Below, one piece after another: positions 39,996-52,136 of a stretch of 64,000 nt of DNA. Made by a program: the position numbers and the translations under genes. Below the pieces are notes generated by a model. The model made no database searches. It was given only the letters and a program-made list of their open reading frames with translations, and had not been told where the DNA came from. Source of the stretch: Schizochytrium sp. CCTCC M209059 (lineage: Eukaryota > Sar > Bigyra > Thraustochytrida > Thraustochytriidae); assembly GCA_000818945.1 (NCBI GenBank), contig KN805404.1, forward strand, positions 268,691-332,690, read 5' to 3'. Numbering within the stretch: the stretch's first letter is position 1; each line of letters opens with the position of its first letter.

Positions 39996-41893
39996 CACCA
40001 GGCAGCATGAGGCACATAAAGCAAACTAGATTGCGCGTCTTGCCCACGTCAGTGACCTTTCTTCTCCTTTCTGTCAAAATTTGGTCAAAATCATTTCTTT
40101 CTTTTTTGGGGAGTACGAGTCCAGTGCGTCGCCATCGAGGCCTGCAACGAGTTCATCGACAGAGAGTTGGTTGCGCGAAAGTTGATCAAGTTGTACGCTG
40201 TGGTGAGTCGAGGCTATAACATAGATGAGTCTTGCTTTCTCCGTGGGAACGAGTGAGGACAGAAAAATGGACCCCTGTTCACGGGGCCAACTTGTCGGCG
40301 CTTCTTGCTGCCAATGCATACGTTTCGTGCTGCTTTCCTTCCCCCCCCCCCCCCCCCCCCCCCCCCGCACCCGCACCCAGCACTTGTAACTGCTTCGGAG
40401 ACGCAGGCTTCGCGTCCAGACTGGTTCGTACCCTACTCTGTCGATCGATGAACGTTCGTCCATTGACGAGCCGGCCAGCCATGCAAGCTTGTCCACACGT
40501 GGCGGGCGAGAAAACGTCGCGGGAAGACAAGACGTGCGGGTCTGCCGTCCAGGGGGCGCCAGAGAAGTAGGGCGTCGCAGCAGCGAGCGCAGCGCGACAA
40601 GAGCCGACGCCCATGATGACGTGCCGCCAGCCACCGCGATCGGTCCAGTGGCGGTAGCATCCACTTCGCCAGGCACCTTCTCCTCGCGTCCGCCGGGACG
40701 ACGTCGCTCCAAGTCCACTGCAGCATTCTTATTCGGTGCCTCAGCCAGCTCTGCCTTGCTGTACACTTGCGGGACTGGGACGCTTTTTTAGCGCATGGGA
40801 CGCATCCATACCGCTGCTGCTGCCGCTGCTGCCGCTGCGTCGCGCCGGCTCGCCGAGCGGCGCGGCACTTCGCTCGCGCGCGCTGCGCATCGTGGGGCGG
40901 AGTCCAGGACCCCGCCAGCTGCGCTGCACCTGGCTGGCGCGAGCAGCTTGGCGGCGGCTCCGCTGGCCCCGTTTCCGGTATCGAGCTGGCTGTGGCACTA
41001 GCTCTGTGCTCTGTGCATAGAAGTAGCAGCTCGTCGGCGGCGAGGGCGTCGCGCGAAAGATGGACTGCGTGGAGACCGAGGATGGAGGGGCCCAACGGCA
41101 TTGGCTCGTGGAGAGCAGCGGTGTGACTGTTGATGGCAAGAACTCAGAGTTGCAGTGGGTGAGGTGAACGAACATGAGGGCATAGGGCCCACAAGTCCAG
41201 GTTTAGCTTCTCTAGGGTGATCAGAGAAGCAGCTCGAGGGTGCTGGACGGCGTCCCGTGAGCGAGAAGCGACCAGGTCTTGGTTTCGGTCGGCGTGGCGG
41301 TTGCAGATTGGCCAACCTGACTGATAGCAAACGAACGCGTGGCGCAGCAAATACTGAACAGGCAGAGACGGCGTGATCGTGAACTACAGAGGACGAGAGA
41401 TGCCGAGCAGCAAGAAGAGTGCCCCAGCGCCGTTGACCGACGCGCAGATTGAGAACATCGTGATGGAAATCCTTCAAAACCCGGCCGCGGACATCAATGC
41501 AGGCCAGGACGCGGGCTTGGGCCTTGGCACTGGAGAAGAAGCAGGCCCAAATCCAACTGGGGCGCAACATTACCGTGAACGTCTTTACGCCGTAGATGAG
41601 CTTCCGATGTGGAAGCCGCAATCTTCGCCAGTCAGCAAATGAGGCCACGGATATGCATGCAGATCTCTCCTTCCTCTTTTGGCGTAGCAAATGTAGCCCG
41701 TCTGACGGCAAAGCGATCAAGGCGACTACTGCAGCTTTCTTATACTCGTGTACCAACTTTGAATTATTTGTTTGTATGTTTGTTTGTTGTTTCGTTATCT
41801 GACGAGTCTAAAATGTATGAAACCACATCACCAGAGAATGTGAGCTTGCCTTGTGCAACTTTCCCCTTTTCTCCGTTCGTGCACGTTTTGGAC
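39996..41893. other. Unresolved region with candidate spliced exons (+)
   Basis: No long frame, but several stretches look exonic on the plus strand. 40130-40202 lies between a pyrimidine-rich TCCAG acceptor and a GTGAGT donor and has GC-rich third positions. 40411-40455 follows a GACGCAG acceptor. 41060-41642 is described as a candidate gene. It also contains a run of 26 C (40341-40366). The competing minus-strand frames have poorer third-position bias. Confidence 0.45.
41060..41642 (+). CDS. Candidate small spliced gene, unknown function
   Basis: Proposed exon 1 is 41060-41154 (MDCVETEDGGAQRHWL...). Its donor is GTGGGT at 41155, or an in-phase-0 GTGAGG at 41159 that needs a different acceptor. 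Proposed exon 2 starts at 41366 after GGCAG (or 41390 after TACAG) and ends at 41642. Either acceptor with the first donor keeps the frame and gives 123 or 115 residues. The C-terminal part reads PLTDAQIENIVMEILQNP and later YRERLYAVDELPMWKPQ, which looks like real protein but matches no family I know. Alternatively only the 80-codon frame from the ATG at 41400 is used. It may be the 3' part of a longer gene starting near 40.1 kb. Confidence 0.35.
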
Positions 41894-42796
41894 CTATTTA
41901 TGAGCCTGCTTGGACTCGCTTGCTACGTCGCGACCGCTTTCTGCGCCATTTCTTCTGTGACCACGTTTTGCCAAGAAAGGGTGGGCAAGGACCTCTCGCC
42001 CCCCAAAGTAATAACTAAGGCGCTGCTTTGGATTCTTGTCCTCAATGAGACTGCGAATCAAACCGACCGAAGAAGCGAGTGAGGGTTCAGCAGCTTGCTG
42101 CGGCATTTCGAATGGTTGCGTGCAAATCAGTTTTGCCATGTCATCAAGACTCTTGGCATCCCAAGGCAGACGTCGGAAGATGAGCTCGTACAAGATGACC
42201 CCAAAACTCCACCAATCAACCTCAAGGCCATGTAGTTTACCCTGGAGTTTTTCGGGCGATGTATAGGGTACAGTACCATGTCGCGAGGAAAGTTGTGCGT
42301 GTGCCTCGAAAGATTCGAATAACTCGGCGGGTCTTGTGCGCACGGCGAGACCAAAGTCGAGAATGCGCACGTGGAAATCAGCCGTCATGCCAATATTATC
42401 CGGCTTGACATCCTCGTGAGCAATGCCATGGTCATGAAGGAAGACGAGACCGAGTGCAAGCTCACGGGCAATCCTACGCGTCTCACGAACACACGGCACG
42501 ACATTGTGTATGTAGTCGGCAAGGTCTCCACGTGCGCACAATTCGAGACCTACGAGCGGGTATGGGACTGCACCAAGTCTCGGCGAGATTACGTACGGTG
42601 AGGATTGGGAGAGCCCTTCAAGGTGACGCAAGATACTCATTTCTCTCTTGTATTCACGATCACCACGGTCTCCGCTCATATAGCGCTTGACCGCGATTTC
42701 CTCTCCGCTGCTGGTGCTTACTGCAATGTAGACTCTGCTACATGACCCTTGCGCCAATTGGCGGATGACCTCTGGATGTTCTACGCAGACAGGCAT
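41894..42796 (-). CDS. Ser/Thr protein kinase-like protein with HED instead of HRD
   Basis: 300 residues, essentially a bare kinase domain. LAQGSCSRVYIA (14-25) is a glycine-poor P-loop, EIAVKRY supplies Lys37 and KREMSIL the helix-C Glu52. The catalytic loop is HEDVKPDN (127-134), with the catalytic Asp129 and Asn134 present but the usual Arg replaced by Glu128. ILDFGLA (145-151) is the Mg-binding motif. GTVPYTSPEKL is the APE-like end of the activation segment, and DWWSFGVILYEL matches subdomain IX. The residues for phosphotransfer are present, so activity is plausible, but activation by the usual Arg-phosphothreonine contact is not. The tail is short. No domain outside the kinase and no membrane segment. 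ATG at 42794-42796. Confidence 0.88.
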   Translation of the reverse strand: MPVCVEHPEVIRQLAQGSCSRVYIAVSTSSGEEIAVKRYMSGDRGDREYKREMSILRHLEGLSQSSPYVISPRLGAVPYPLVGLELCARGDLADYIHNVVPCVRETRRIARELALGLVFLHDHGIAHEDVKPDNIGMTADFHVRILDFGLAVRTRPAELFESFEAHAQLSSRHGTVPYTSPEKLQGKLHGLEVDWWSFGVILYELIFRRLPWDAKSLDDMAKLICTQPFEMPQQAAEPSLASSVGLIRSLIEDKNPKQRLSYYFGGREVLAHPFLAKRGHRRNGAESGRDVASESKQAHK

Positions 42797-43590
42797 CCTC
42801 GCTGTCGAGGCGTTCTGGGTTTGCCACCGGGGTTGGTGAGTGAGAAAGCTTCTCCACTACTTTGGTTCTTCGGATTGGATTTTGCCTCATGAGCCCCCCC
42901 CCACACACACACAAACCCAAGAACAAAGGAATCAAATGTTTGACTGAAGTCCATCGAGATGGGATTTGCCCAATGAGCATCGTTCAAACGAACAGAGGAA
43001 TCAAATGTTTGGAGGGCGTTCCTCCTCTGCGCCTCAACAACATTTTCGCTGGCTGTGAGAGCGATGCTTCGCGTCGTGCACGCTTTTCCCTCACTATTGC
43101 ATTCCAACAGTGGGCAACACAAATCCATTTTTGGGGAAACTGACTTTCCTGGTGAGGTGGGCTAGAAATTGGTCTTTGGGAAACAGGCACAGCGGATCCA
43201 AGCAAGCAGATACATGGACCCTCAAGCATCCCCATGAGCTTTTCGTATACGCGGGGTGGACATGGCAATGATACATTTCAAATGTGCTTGCCACTACCAG
43301 CGCGGCGCTCAAATGGAGTTTTAGGCCTGTATTCTAGACCACTTTTATGAAATAAATTTTACCACGAGCTGCGCACGCAGCAATCGAACGCGACGCGAAA
43401 ACCACAGACCCTACAGGAAAGTAACAGTAAGTAGTATCTTGTCTGATCTTGACATAATGCACGTAATTTCTTGAATAAGTTAAGAGACTTTTATATTAGC
43501 TCCCTCCCCACCTTGCCCGCGAAAGGCATCAGGAATGCTATCAATGAGAAGCCGGCACCGCGCTCCCGAAGAGCTTACAAAACGCAATAG
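42797..43590. other. Intergenic region
   Basis: Lower GC than the surroundings. It holds a degenerate tandem duplication (about 42868-43015). No gene is seen. Confidence 0.55.
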
Positions 43591-43914
43591 CTACGAATTC
43601 ACGTTGCAGTGATTGCAACGTTTTTTGACAGTTTCGCACACCTTGAATGAAAGGTTCTTACAGTCGGGACAAGGCGAGAAGCGAAGAGGGAAAAGCAGCA
43701 TGATTTCGGTCTCTATAATTAGCAAAACGAAGAGTTTCGTATTTGTCGAGCAGTGACAGGGAAAAGGCCTATTGGGGCCCAAATTGAACTTTTCAAAAAG
43801 GATAGGAGCCATCCTTTCTCTCCCCATCAAAATTCGAAGTATTGCCTGCACGTACAAGAGGTCCGTTAATGCTGATACACGCGAGCTCATCGCTCTGCTC
43901 TTACGCAACGACAT
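43591..43914 (-). CDS. Hypothetical small protein with paired Cys motifs (weak)
   Basis: 107 codons from an ATG at 43912-43914. The C-terminus reads FSPCPDCKNLSFKVCE followed by KKRCNHCN, a CxxC...C...CxxC pattern that could bind zinc. The N-terminal two-thirds is undistinguished, and third-position GC is lower than in the sure genes. It may be a decayed gene or chance. Confidence 0.22.
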   Translation of the reverse strand: MSLRKSRAMSSRVSALTDLLYVQAILRILMGRERMAPILFEKFNLGPNRPFPCHCSTNTKLFVLLIIETEIMLLFPLRFSPCPDCKNLSFKVCETVKKRCNHCNVNS

Positions 43915-44228
43915 GGCTCCTGTGTAGCCAGGTGGTCTCCAGTGCGGATCCTTCCTTGCAAGCACCGTCGCGCGCTCATGGAAAATAAGTAGGAGAGAGA
44001 TCACCTTTCATCGGATCAGAGCGGGCCGAATCGGAGCGGAGCGGAGTAAGCCAATTAGCCATTCATACATGATAATGGAAAGGAAGGAAGAGAGTATGGA
44101 TGACTCGATCGTGACAATTGTTACCTGAGCGAGCGAACCCTTTGCCCTGCTAGACATCAACATCATCCTCGTTCATCAGTATGATCATCCTCTTCATCGC
44201 AAAGAGTAGCCGAGCGATACAGCATCAG
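43915..44228. other. Intergenic region
   Basis: Between the weak frame at 43591-43914 and the Fip1 gene. A short GGAGC-type run lies at about 44030-44048. Nothing else is seen. Confidence 0.55.
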
Positions 44229-44930
44229 TCATGAGCTGCCTGCCTCCTTTGCCTTATCGATCTCATGGATACGCAAGGCGACCTGGCGCGCAGCGTATTC
44301 CTTCCAACTTTGCTCGTTAAAGCCAAAGTTAAAGAAGTCATCGAGACTTGCGTTCATGCGTGTCCAGGGCTTGTCCACCATCTGCGAGAGGTCCACTTCG
44401 AAGGGTGTGTTACGCTTTCCGAGCTCCGCATGGTATTGCGTGTAGTTTTCTGCGTTGATGGTGCCGGCGCGGCCGGGCAGCTTTGGGAAGCGCTTCCGTT
44501 TGTTACCGTGGCTAAATTTGAACTTTTCGTCATCGCCGTCCTCTTCTTCGCCCCGCTCCTCGTCCTCGTCTTCTGCATCTTCTCCATCCTCGCTGCCTTC
44601 CCCGCCCTCTCGTGCCCGTTTCGATTTGCCAGCGCCATCTTCCTCGCTCCCCTTGCCGTTTTCGGCGTCTCCAGACGCCTCTTGCGCCTCGTCCTCGGCG
44701 TACGGGTTATCCGTCAGCTGACCGAGCTCTTCCGGCGCGCGCAGCACAAGTTCGATGCCGTCGTCGTCGCTGTCGGCCTCCTCAACCTCCTTATCATCCT
44801 CATCCCCCTGCTCCTCCTGCTCCTCCTGCTCCCGCTTCTCCCCGTCCTTTTGCTCGCCGTCCTCGGCGGCCTTGACGGGCTCATCGGGCTCGCGCTCGTC
44901 CTGTTTCTGTTCGTCCTCGCCGCCGGCCAT
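44229..44930 (-). CDS. FIP1: Fip1-like pre-mRNA 3'-end processing factor
   Basis: 233 residues from the ATG at 44928-44930. Fip1 is the subunit of the cleavage and polyadenylation complex that tethers poly(A) polymerase. The N-terminal 140 residues are almost entirely acidic low complexity (Glu/Asp/Gln/Lys), as in Fip1 proteins, and include an NPYAEDEA patch. A basic segment GNKRKRFPKLPG precedes the conserved motif DKPWTRMNASLDDFFNFGF at about 186-204, followed by NEQSWKEYAARQ. This is the Fip1 signature (KPW...D..DYFNYGF.E..W..Y). The protein is short, lacking the Pro-rich and RS-like C-terminal parts of animal Fip1. It would act in the nucleus. Divergent from the MscS-like gene across 399 bp. 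Confidence 0.87.
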   Translation of the reverse strand: MAGGEDEQKQDEREPDEPVKAAEDGEQKDGEKREQEEQEEQGDEDDKEVEEADSDDDGIELVLRAPEELGQLTDNPYAEDEAQEASGDAENGKGSEEDGAGKSKRAREGGEGSEDGEDAEDEDEERGEEEDGDDEKFKFSHGNKRKRFPKLPGRAGTINAENYTQYHAELGKRNTPFEVDLSQMVDKPWTRMNASLDDFFNFGFNEQSWKEYAARQVALRIHEIDKAKEAGSS

Positions 44931-45329
44931 GGTCGCTCGCTCGCTCGCACGGCTGCCGCGTAGCGTGCGGCAGCGAGCTTCTCTCGCCTCGTCTCCGCTC
45001 CGCGCGACGCGGCGGCCGCCGGCAGCGTCGAGCGCGAATCTGCTTTGCTTGCGAGACAGCGAGCGAGTCGAAGATAAGATGAGCCAAGCAACTAGGCCTA
45101 GGCCTAGGCCTAGTACTACCACTGGTAGTAGTATAATCAGAAGAAGAAGAAGAAGATGAAGGAGAAGGAGGAGAAGTAGAAGAAGAAGAGCGCCGGGAAC
45201 AGCGTGACCGAGACGCAGACGCGCGTCGGGCGCTCGCCAGCAGGCAGGCCGCGCGACATGCGGCGGGCCTCCCGTGGGTCGGCAGCCGGAGGAGAAAGCG
45301 CTTGAGGCCCCGAGAGCGGGACAAGCGAG
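44931..45329. other. Divergent promoter region of FIP1 and MscS-like genes
   Basis: Contains three overlapping TAGGCCTA palindromes at 45093-45112 and a GAAGAA run at about 45140-45190. No gene is seen. Confidence 0.65.
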
Positions 45330-46603
45330 ATGTCACTCGGCGTGGACGTCAAGGCGACAAGCTGGGTAGTCCTGGGCACCGGGCTGGCCGGCCTGGCGAC
45401 CATTCGCGCCCAGCATAGCTTCGTGGTGTCGCTGGTGACGACGCTGGCGGAGGAATCGCAGCTTGCAATACTGCTGGTGCGGTAAGTACGGCGCAGATGT
45501 CCTGACAATATGATGATGGCGACCTGCTGACTCACGCAACGCCTGCCCATACAACTGCTGGTCTACTAATTTACTTGGTTCGGCATGTGCACACTTGCAA
45601 CGACAGCAAGGCCGTGCGACTCCTCTCCTTGCCACTTACAATTCTCTTGTATATGCTGTGGTTGTATGTAACGGCGTCCTCCAATCTGATACCCAACGTG
45701 GTGCAGAGTATCGTGCAGGATCTCCTTGCGCTTGCCGCGCTCATCTTCTCACCCTTTCTCATTTATCGAATTCTACGGTACGCGGAATTCGCTGCACTTT
45801 TTGTTGCAAAGGAACACGTCAGGGATCCTCTCATTGTCGAGTATTTGCACAATACCTTGCCGCTTCTTGTGGTGGTCGCTTCGGTCGTGCTTGCCATTGT
45901 GGACTTCCTAGTGTACCTGCGCAGAGCGCGTGAACTCAGTGAGGCCGTTATCAGCCTTTTATACTCTTTTGTTGGGGTCATTGTCATTCTTGGCGCCATT
46001 ACACTTTTCCGTGATGCCGTGGGCAGCCTCACATTGCTCATTGATCAGGAAATCAAAATTGGAGATATTATACAAATTAGGGGCGTCACGGGTCGCGTCT
46101 TACGCATCGGCGCGGTGGATGTGGCTGTGTTGCAAGGCGGGTACAGAACAATGCACCTTCCCAGCTCTGACTTTCTCGTGTGGCCATTTATCAATCACTC
46201 CAATGCAGATCGACGCGGGGGCGTCATTCGGCTCCAGCTGCGCGAGTCCGTGGGGCCGCCGCGCCCTGCAGAGGCTTATCGGTGCCTTGCACGAGACATT
46301 AAAACTTTTTTGGAAGCGGATGATGCTGTGCAGCGTTGCTCGGTCAATTTCTTTGCGTGTGGTAGCGATGTCTCGCACCCTTCGACGCATTTGCCATCGC
46401 GGCGGCTGCGTGCCTCCACCTCATGCTTTCTTGTGGTCTGGGAGACCACGCCAAGCCCTCATTTGTCGTATTCGCGGAGCCGGTCCGGCGTTGTCTTGCG
46501 CCTTACGGAGTGGCTCGAGTCTTGCAATATCCAGCTTGAGCCCTGGCATGTTTCACAGGTCGCCTATTCGTCTCGTGCAAGAGCTCTTCAATTGACGTCT
46601 TGA
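45330..46603 (+). CDS. MscS-family mechanosensitive channel-like protein, one intron
   Basis: Exons 45330-45481 and 45607-46603, total 1149 nt, 382 residues. The 125-bp intron begins GTAAGT, contains a TACTAAT branch-site-like element and ends ACAG. The phase-2 junction gives ...ILLVR-KAVRLLSL. Hydrophobic segments lie at about 12-25, 57-75, 87-103, 134-153 and 163-185. The last runs into the MscS signature region: FRDAVGSLTLLIDQEIKIGD (185-204), then IIQIRGVTGRVLRIGAVDVAVL. The beta-domain NADRRGGVIRLQL follows. MscS channels open on membrane tension and release ions during osmotic downshock; in protists they can sit in plasma, plastid or ER membranes. Subcellular site is not evident. The pore-helix Gly/Ala pattern is poorly kept. 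Confidence 0.78.
45482..45606 (+). other. Intron of the MscS-like gene
   Basis: 125 bp, GTAAGT...ACAG with a CTACTAAT element about 40 bases before the acceptor. Removal restores one frame across both exons. Confidence 0.85.
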
Positions 46604-46744
46604 TCTTGTGGCCAAAAGGCAGGCCTGAACCCGCCCCAAAAAATAGACGAGTGTTGTCGCTGGCTTTGGCTCCTCCACGTTGAGCCCCTAACTTTGGCAA
46701 TTGATACATGTTGGGACAACGTGTCATCAACACGAGGCCTAGGA

Positions 46745-49700
46745 CTAGTCTCCATTGTTCTTGCCGTTGACCTCCCAGAGTACAAAGAGCTCATGGCCAA
46801 CAATAAAGGCCAGATACCCCATGATGGCGGTGATAGACATGTAAAAAACGGCATAGAGATCGAGATCCCGCGGACGCACATGAAAGGTGTCAAGCCCAAA
46901 GACGCGAGTCGACAGCCAACTCTTGAAGATATCGACTGGAATTTCAATCACAAAGAGGATGACGAGCGTGCGGAGGAATATCTCAACCCAGTGCTGCTTT
47001 TCCTGGCCAAATACGTGGCCATTGGCAAAGTGCAAGGGCAGTTGACTAATAATAGGTCCAAATGCAATGACGAGCATTTCTGCCACATCCTGTGTGCGAA
47101 TCATAAGAGCCGTCTCGAGACGAGTCTTTTGCGGGAACATCCGCCACCCAGGAAGACCGACGGCGTTGGCGATGCGAACGCGCATATGCGGCGCCCGTGG
47201 ATGGTGGCGACGCAGCGCGCTCACGCACAGCATGCCAACCTCGAAGACCGCATTTGCCAAGCAGGCCAATACAAAGGCGCCAAAGCCGGGGACTCGCCCA
47301 AGACCAAAGCCTTGTACTAGAGAAAAACCAATTTTCACTGTGCGAATCGCAAAGAGATAGGCTTGAATCTCGTCCGCCTCCGTGAGCACCGCCACGAGGC
47401 CCTTGGTCAACAGCGCTGTGAGCCACACGCGGGTCGTAGCATCCAGAGCGGCCACGAGGAGGAGTGTCAAATACTGCATAAAGGCGCTATCGAGCTCCAG
47501 GTACTGGTACGTGTAAAAGCACATTATGATGAGCAAGAGCAAAGAGGAAAATTGCAGCGTGGGAATGATGATGAGAAAGCGCCTGATCGAGGTCACAGTT
47601 TCGTCACGCTTCACGAGCGTCGGGTAACCACAGCCTTTGCACTCGATGCGAAAGACAAGCAAGAACGTTGTCACCGCGTGTGCGGCCACATAGGCCACCT
47701 TTGCCGACAGGTAAGCTCCCAGGAAGATGACCCAGCTTTCGGCGCTGTCAACATCAGAGTCCTCCTTGCGCTTGTTCAGTGTCGCAGGGAGCCACACCAA
47801 GAGACTTGTGACAAGACCAACCAGTGTTGACCATCCACTAATAAAGGTGTTGGAGCGCCAGATGATCGAGTGCACGGCAAAGCTTTCGAAAAATGGATAG
47901 AGCGTCAACTCGAGAGTCAGGGCCACCCACATGACAGCAGAGGTGGACTCTGCTTCGGGCATCATCAGCGCATAATGCACCACAATCATCGCCGCGCCAA
48001 TGAGCAATGCAGCCGGGCGTCGGTCTTGTAACGAGCGCAGCTCGCGACCGAGAAAGTTGCGAACGAGGAAGGACGCTGGCAAGGCATCTTGCTTGATCTT
48101 GGCCTTGTAGTCAGCTTCCCAAAAAGCGCGCGGTCGGATACGCGGACAGTGTGTTTTGGCGGTCTGCACGCTTGGGGCTGAATGTGACCAGCGACGGAGA
48201 GACGATGGCTTTGGTGACCCAGGATCGGAGGCGAATGGTCCGTCTGCTGAAATGGCCCGCGTATGGGTACCGCGGGCGCGTAAAATTTCTCTTTCGCGTC
48301 GCTTTTTTGCTCGTCGCCGTCGATCAAGTTCTCTTTCGCGTACGAGCGAGTGATAGCGGTTGGCATTGGCGCGCGTTCGCGGATTGTGGTCGAAAAGCCC
48401 AGATTCGAGCGCCAGGTCGCTGCGCAGAGAGACGGGGCTTATTTTGCCGAGACTTTCGTCCTCTGGATGACGCAGGCCGTCATTGCCCTCAGATATTGGT
48501 GATCGCAAACTTGGGCTTGCAACGTGGCTGCTCATGGCATCGGTGTCAAGATCAAGCGTATGCTGGTCGGGCGACAATAACGATCTTTCACTCTGCTGGT
48601 CGGGCGACAAGAATGATCTTTCACTCTGCGAGTCTCCATCACTGTGTGCGAGAACATCGTCACGAGTATCGTCAAGGTCCGAGTCGGAATCCGAGCTCTC
48701 GTCATCAATTCGCCACCAATTGACGAGATGAATCGTGAGCGGAGGACGCCGTCGCGGTTTGCCCGTACGAAGATGAAAGTATAAGGGGATGATGGACATG
48801 GCCACAAGGAGACCACAAAGAAACGATAAAACGAGCGAGACTTGGTCGTGCTTGGCACGTTCCAGTGAAGAGGTCGCCAAGAGCCCTACAGAGACTGCCG
48901 AATAGAGGCCCGCTATGGGGCCATAAATGATAAGACCGCGTCTCGCGGATATCCATGTCAGTATGACATTCAAAGCGGTGACTACGGCGAGAGAGATAGA
49001 GAAACCGCCACGGTATCCGGCTGCGATGGAGTACGACTCTCCAAAGCCCTCCACATTGGCCGCGCACTCCACTTCTGGGAGCAAGGGCACCCCTAAGGAG
49101 ATGGGGCCGCATGCATCTTGAAAGGATAAGGTCGCCGACGGACACTCGACGGTGAGCGGAGGGTGAAAGCGCGGGTCTGACCATCCGCATTGAGCAACCT
49201 TGGATCCGACAAAGACCCAGGTCACATTTTGTAGACACCATGGCGCGCAGCGGGCCAAAAAGTCAGGTCGTATTTTGCCCATGCAGCCCGAGGCCACGAG
49301 ACCTATCGAGGAGACCATGCAGGCCGAGGCAGCGACGGTGAGCCCCAACGCGTGCATCATTTCTGCATCGGGCCAGAACCTTATGCCAAGGCTTAATACA
49401 GGTATTGCTACGAAAGCGGCAAAGAACCAGGTCACGTCGGTTTGTAGCGGTGCTCTGATAGATGGGTCATTGAGTACAAAGGAAGACGTATAGTAATAGT
49501 CGACGCCGTAGAGCGTCGAACTCAGCATGAGCATGGCAATGATACCGATGTAGTCGCGCTCAAATGAAGGAGAATAAAAGGGATACCGCATGTGCAGCAT
49601 TTTGTGGACAGTGATGAGGTCGCCACTTCGGAAGTGCTCAATCGTGCTTTGGCTTCGATGTGCGAGGCGATGAGGTCTCGGACTTGAGCCCTCGGTGGCG

Positions 49701-50117
49701 TGGCGTCGAAATGCCCGCGTGGGACTCCATGACCGCATTCGGCGCTTCGCCTCGACGCGATCGCGCTCAAGCCTGCTGGGCACTTTGCCACGAGATGAGC
49801 ATAGCACGTAGACGATTTTGGCCCAGGGTGAGAGGTCCTCGTATTCGAATTCGGACACGACTGTACTCATGGAGTTGGCGTCTTGATGCGAGACAATCCT
49901 TCGTCGACTACGACGTGGCTCCAAGGAGAGCGCGCTGCTGGTTTCATCGTCTTTGAGTAGCTCCTCCTCAATGGCTTGGAAGGCGATTCCCTCGAGGTCG
50001 AGTTCGAGCTTGAGTGAGTTCTTGTCGGTGTCGTCGAGAATGTCTTCGGCGCTCAGCTCGAGATGTGAAAGTCGGTTTTCGTCTTCTTCCTCCCGCTCAA
50101 GCACCGTCTCCTCGTCT

Positions 50118-50157
<40 letters not shown>

Positions 50158-50344
50158 TCTCCTCGTCCTCGTCGCTGCCTTCTGAACTCCCTGTCGAGTT
50201 GAACAAACCGCTTCGGACGTGAATGTGCCCAGACCCGGAGTCCTCCTTCTTGTCGTCGCCCTCTTGATGATCTCCACGCCCCCCCGCGGGCGACGCGGTC
50301 GTTGCTCCTCGCGCGTGTCCGTCGTGCGCGCCGCCCCCCGGCAT
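46745..50344 (-). CDS. Giant multi-pass protein A: degenerate PAP2-like domain plus unknown C-terminal membrane module
   Basis: 1199 residues from the first in-frame ATG at 50342-50344. The N-terminus (1-290) is acidic and Ser/Arg-rich with an Asp/Glu repeat encoded by GA-rich tandem repeats. The PAP2-like membrane region (about 310-560) keeps the first motif as GKIRPDFLARCAP (Arg359, Pro360). The PSGH motif is replaced by GYRGGF, and the last motif (SRxxxxxHxxxD) by SSLERAKHDQVS. Phosphatase activity is therefore unlikely. A charged Ser/Arg-rich linker follows to about 735. The C-terminal module (739-1199) has many hydrophobic helices and motifs shared with protein B: RAFWE, YPFFESFA, TRVWLTALL, VKIGFSLVQGFG, RRHHP, GLPGWRMFP, KTRLE, LRTLV, FGLDTFH. 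I do not recognise this module. Function is unknown; lipid sensing or transport is conceivable. Confidence 0.75.

Positions 50345-52136
<1,792 letters not shown>

Noticed and set aside
40074..40766. Minus-strand frame of 230 codons with a QLDQLSRNQLSVDELV segment
   Set aside because: Crosses the C-run as poly-Gly. Third-position bias favours the plus strand over the same bases, where splice signals also fit.
43094..43312. Short minus-strand frames near 43.1-43.3 kb
   Set aside because: No start context, low-complexity-free but no homology signal, and lower GC typical of intergenic DNA here.
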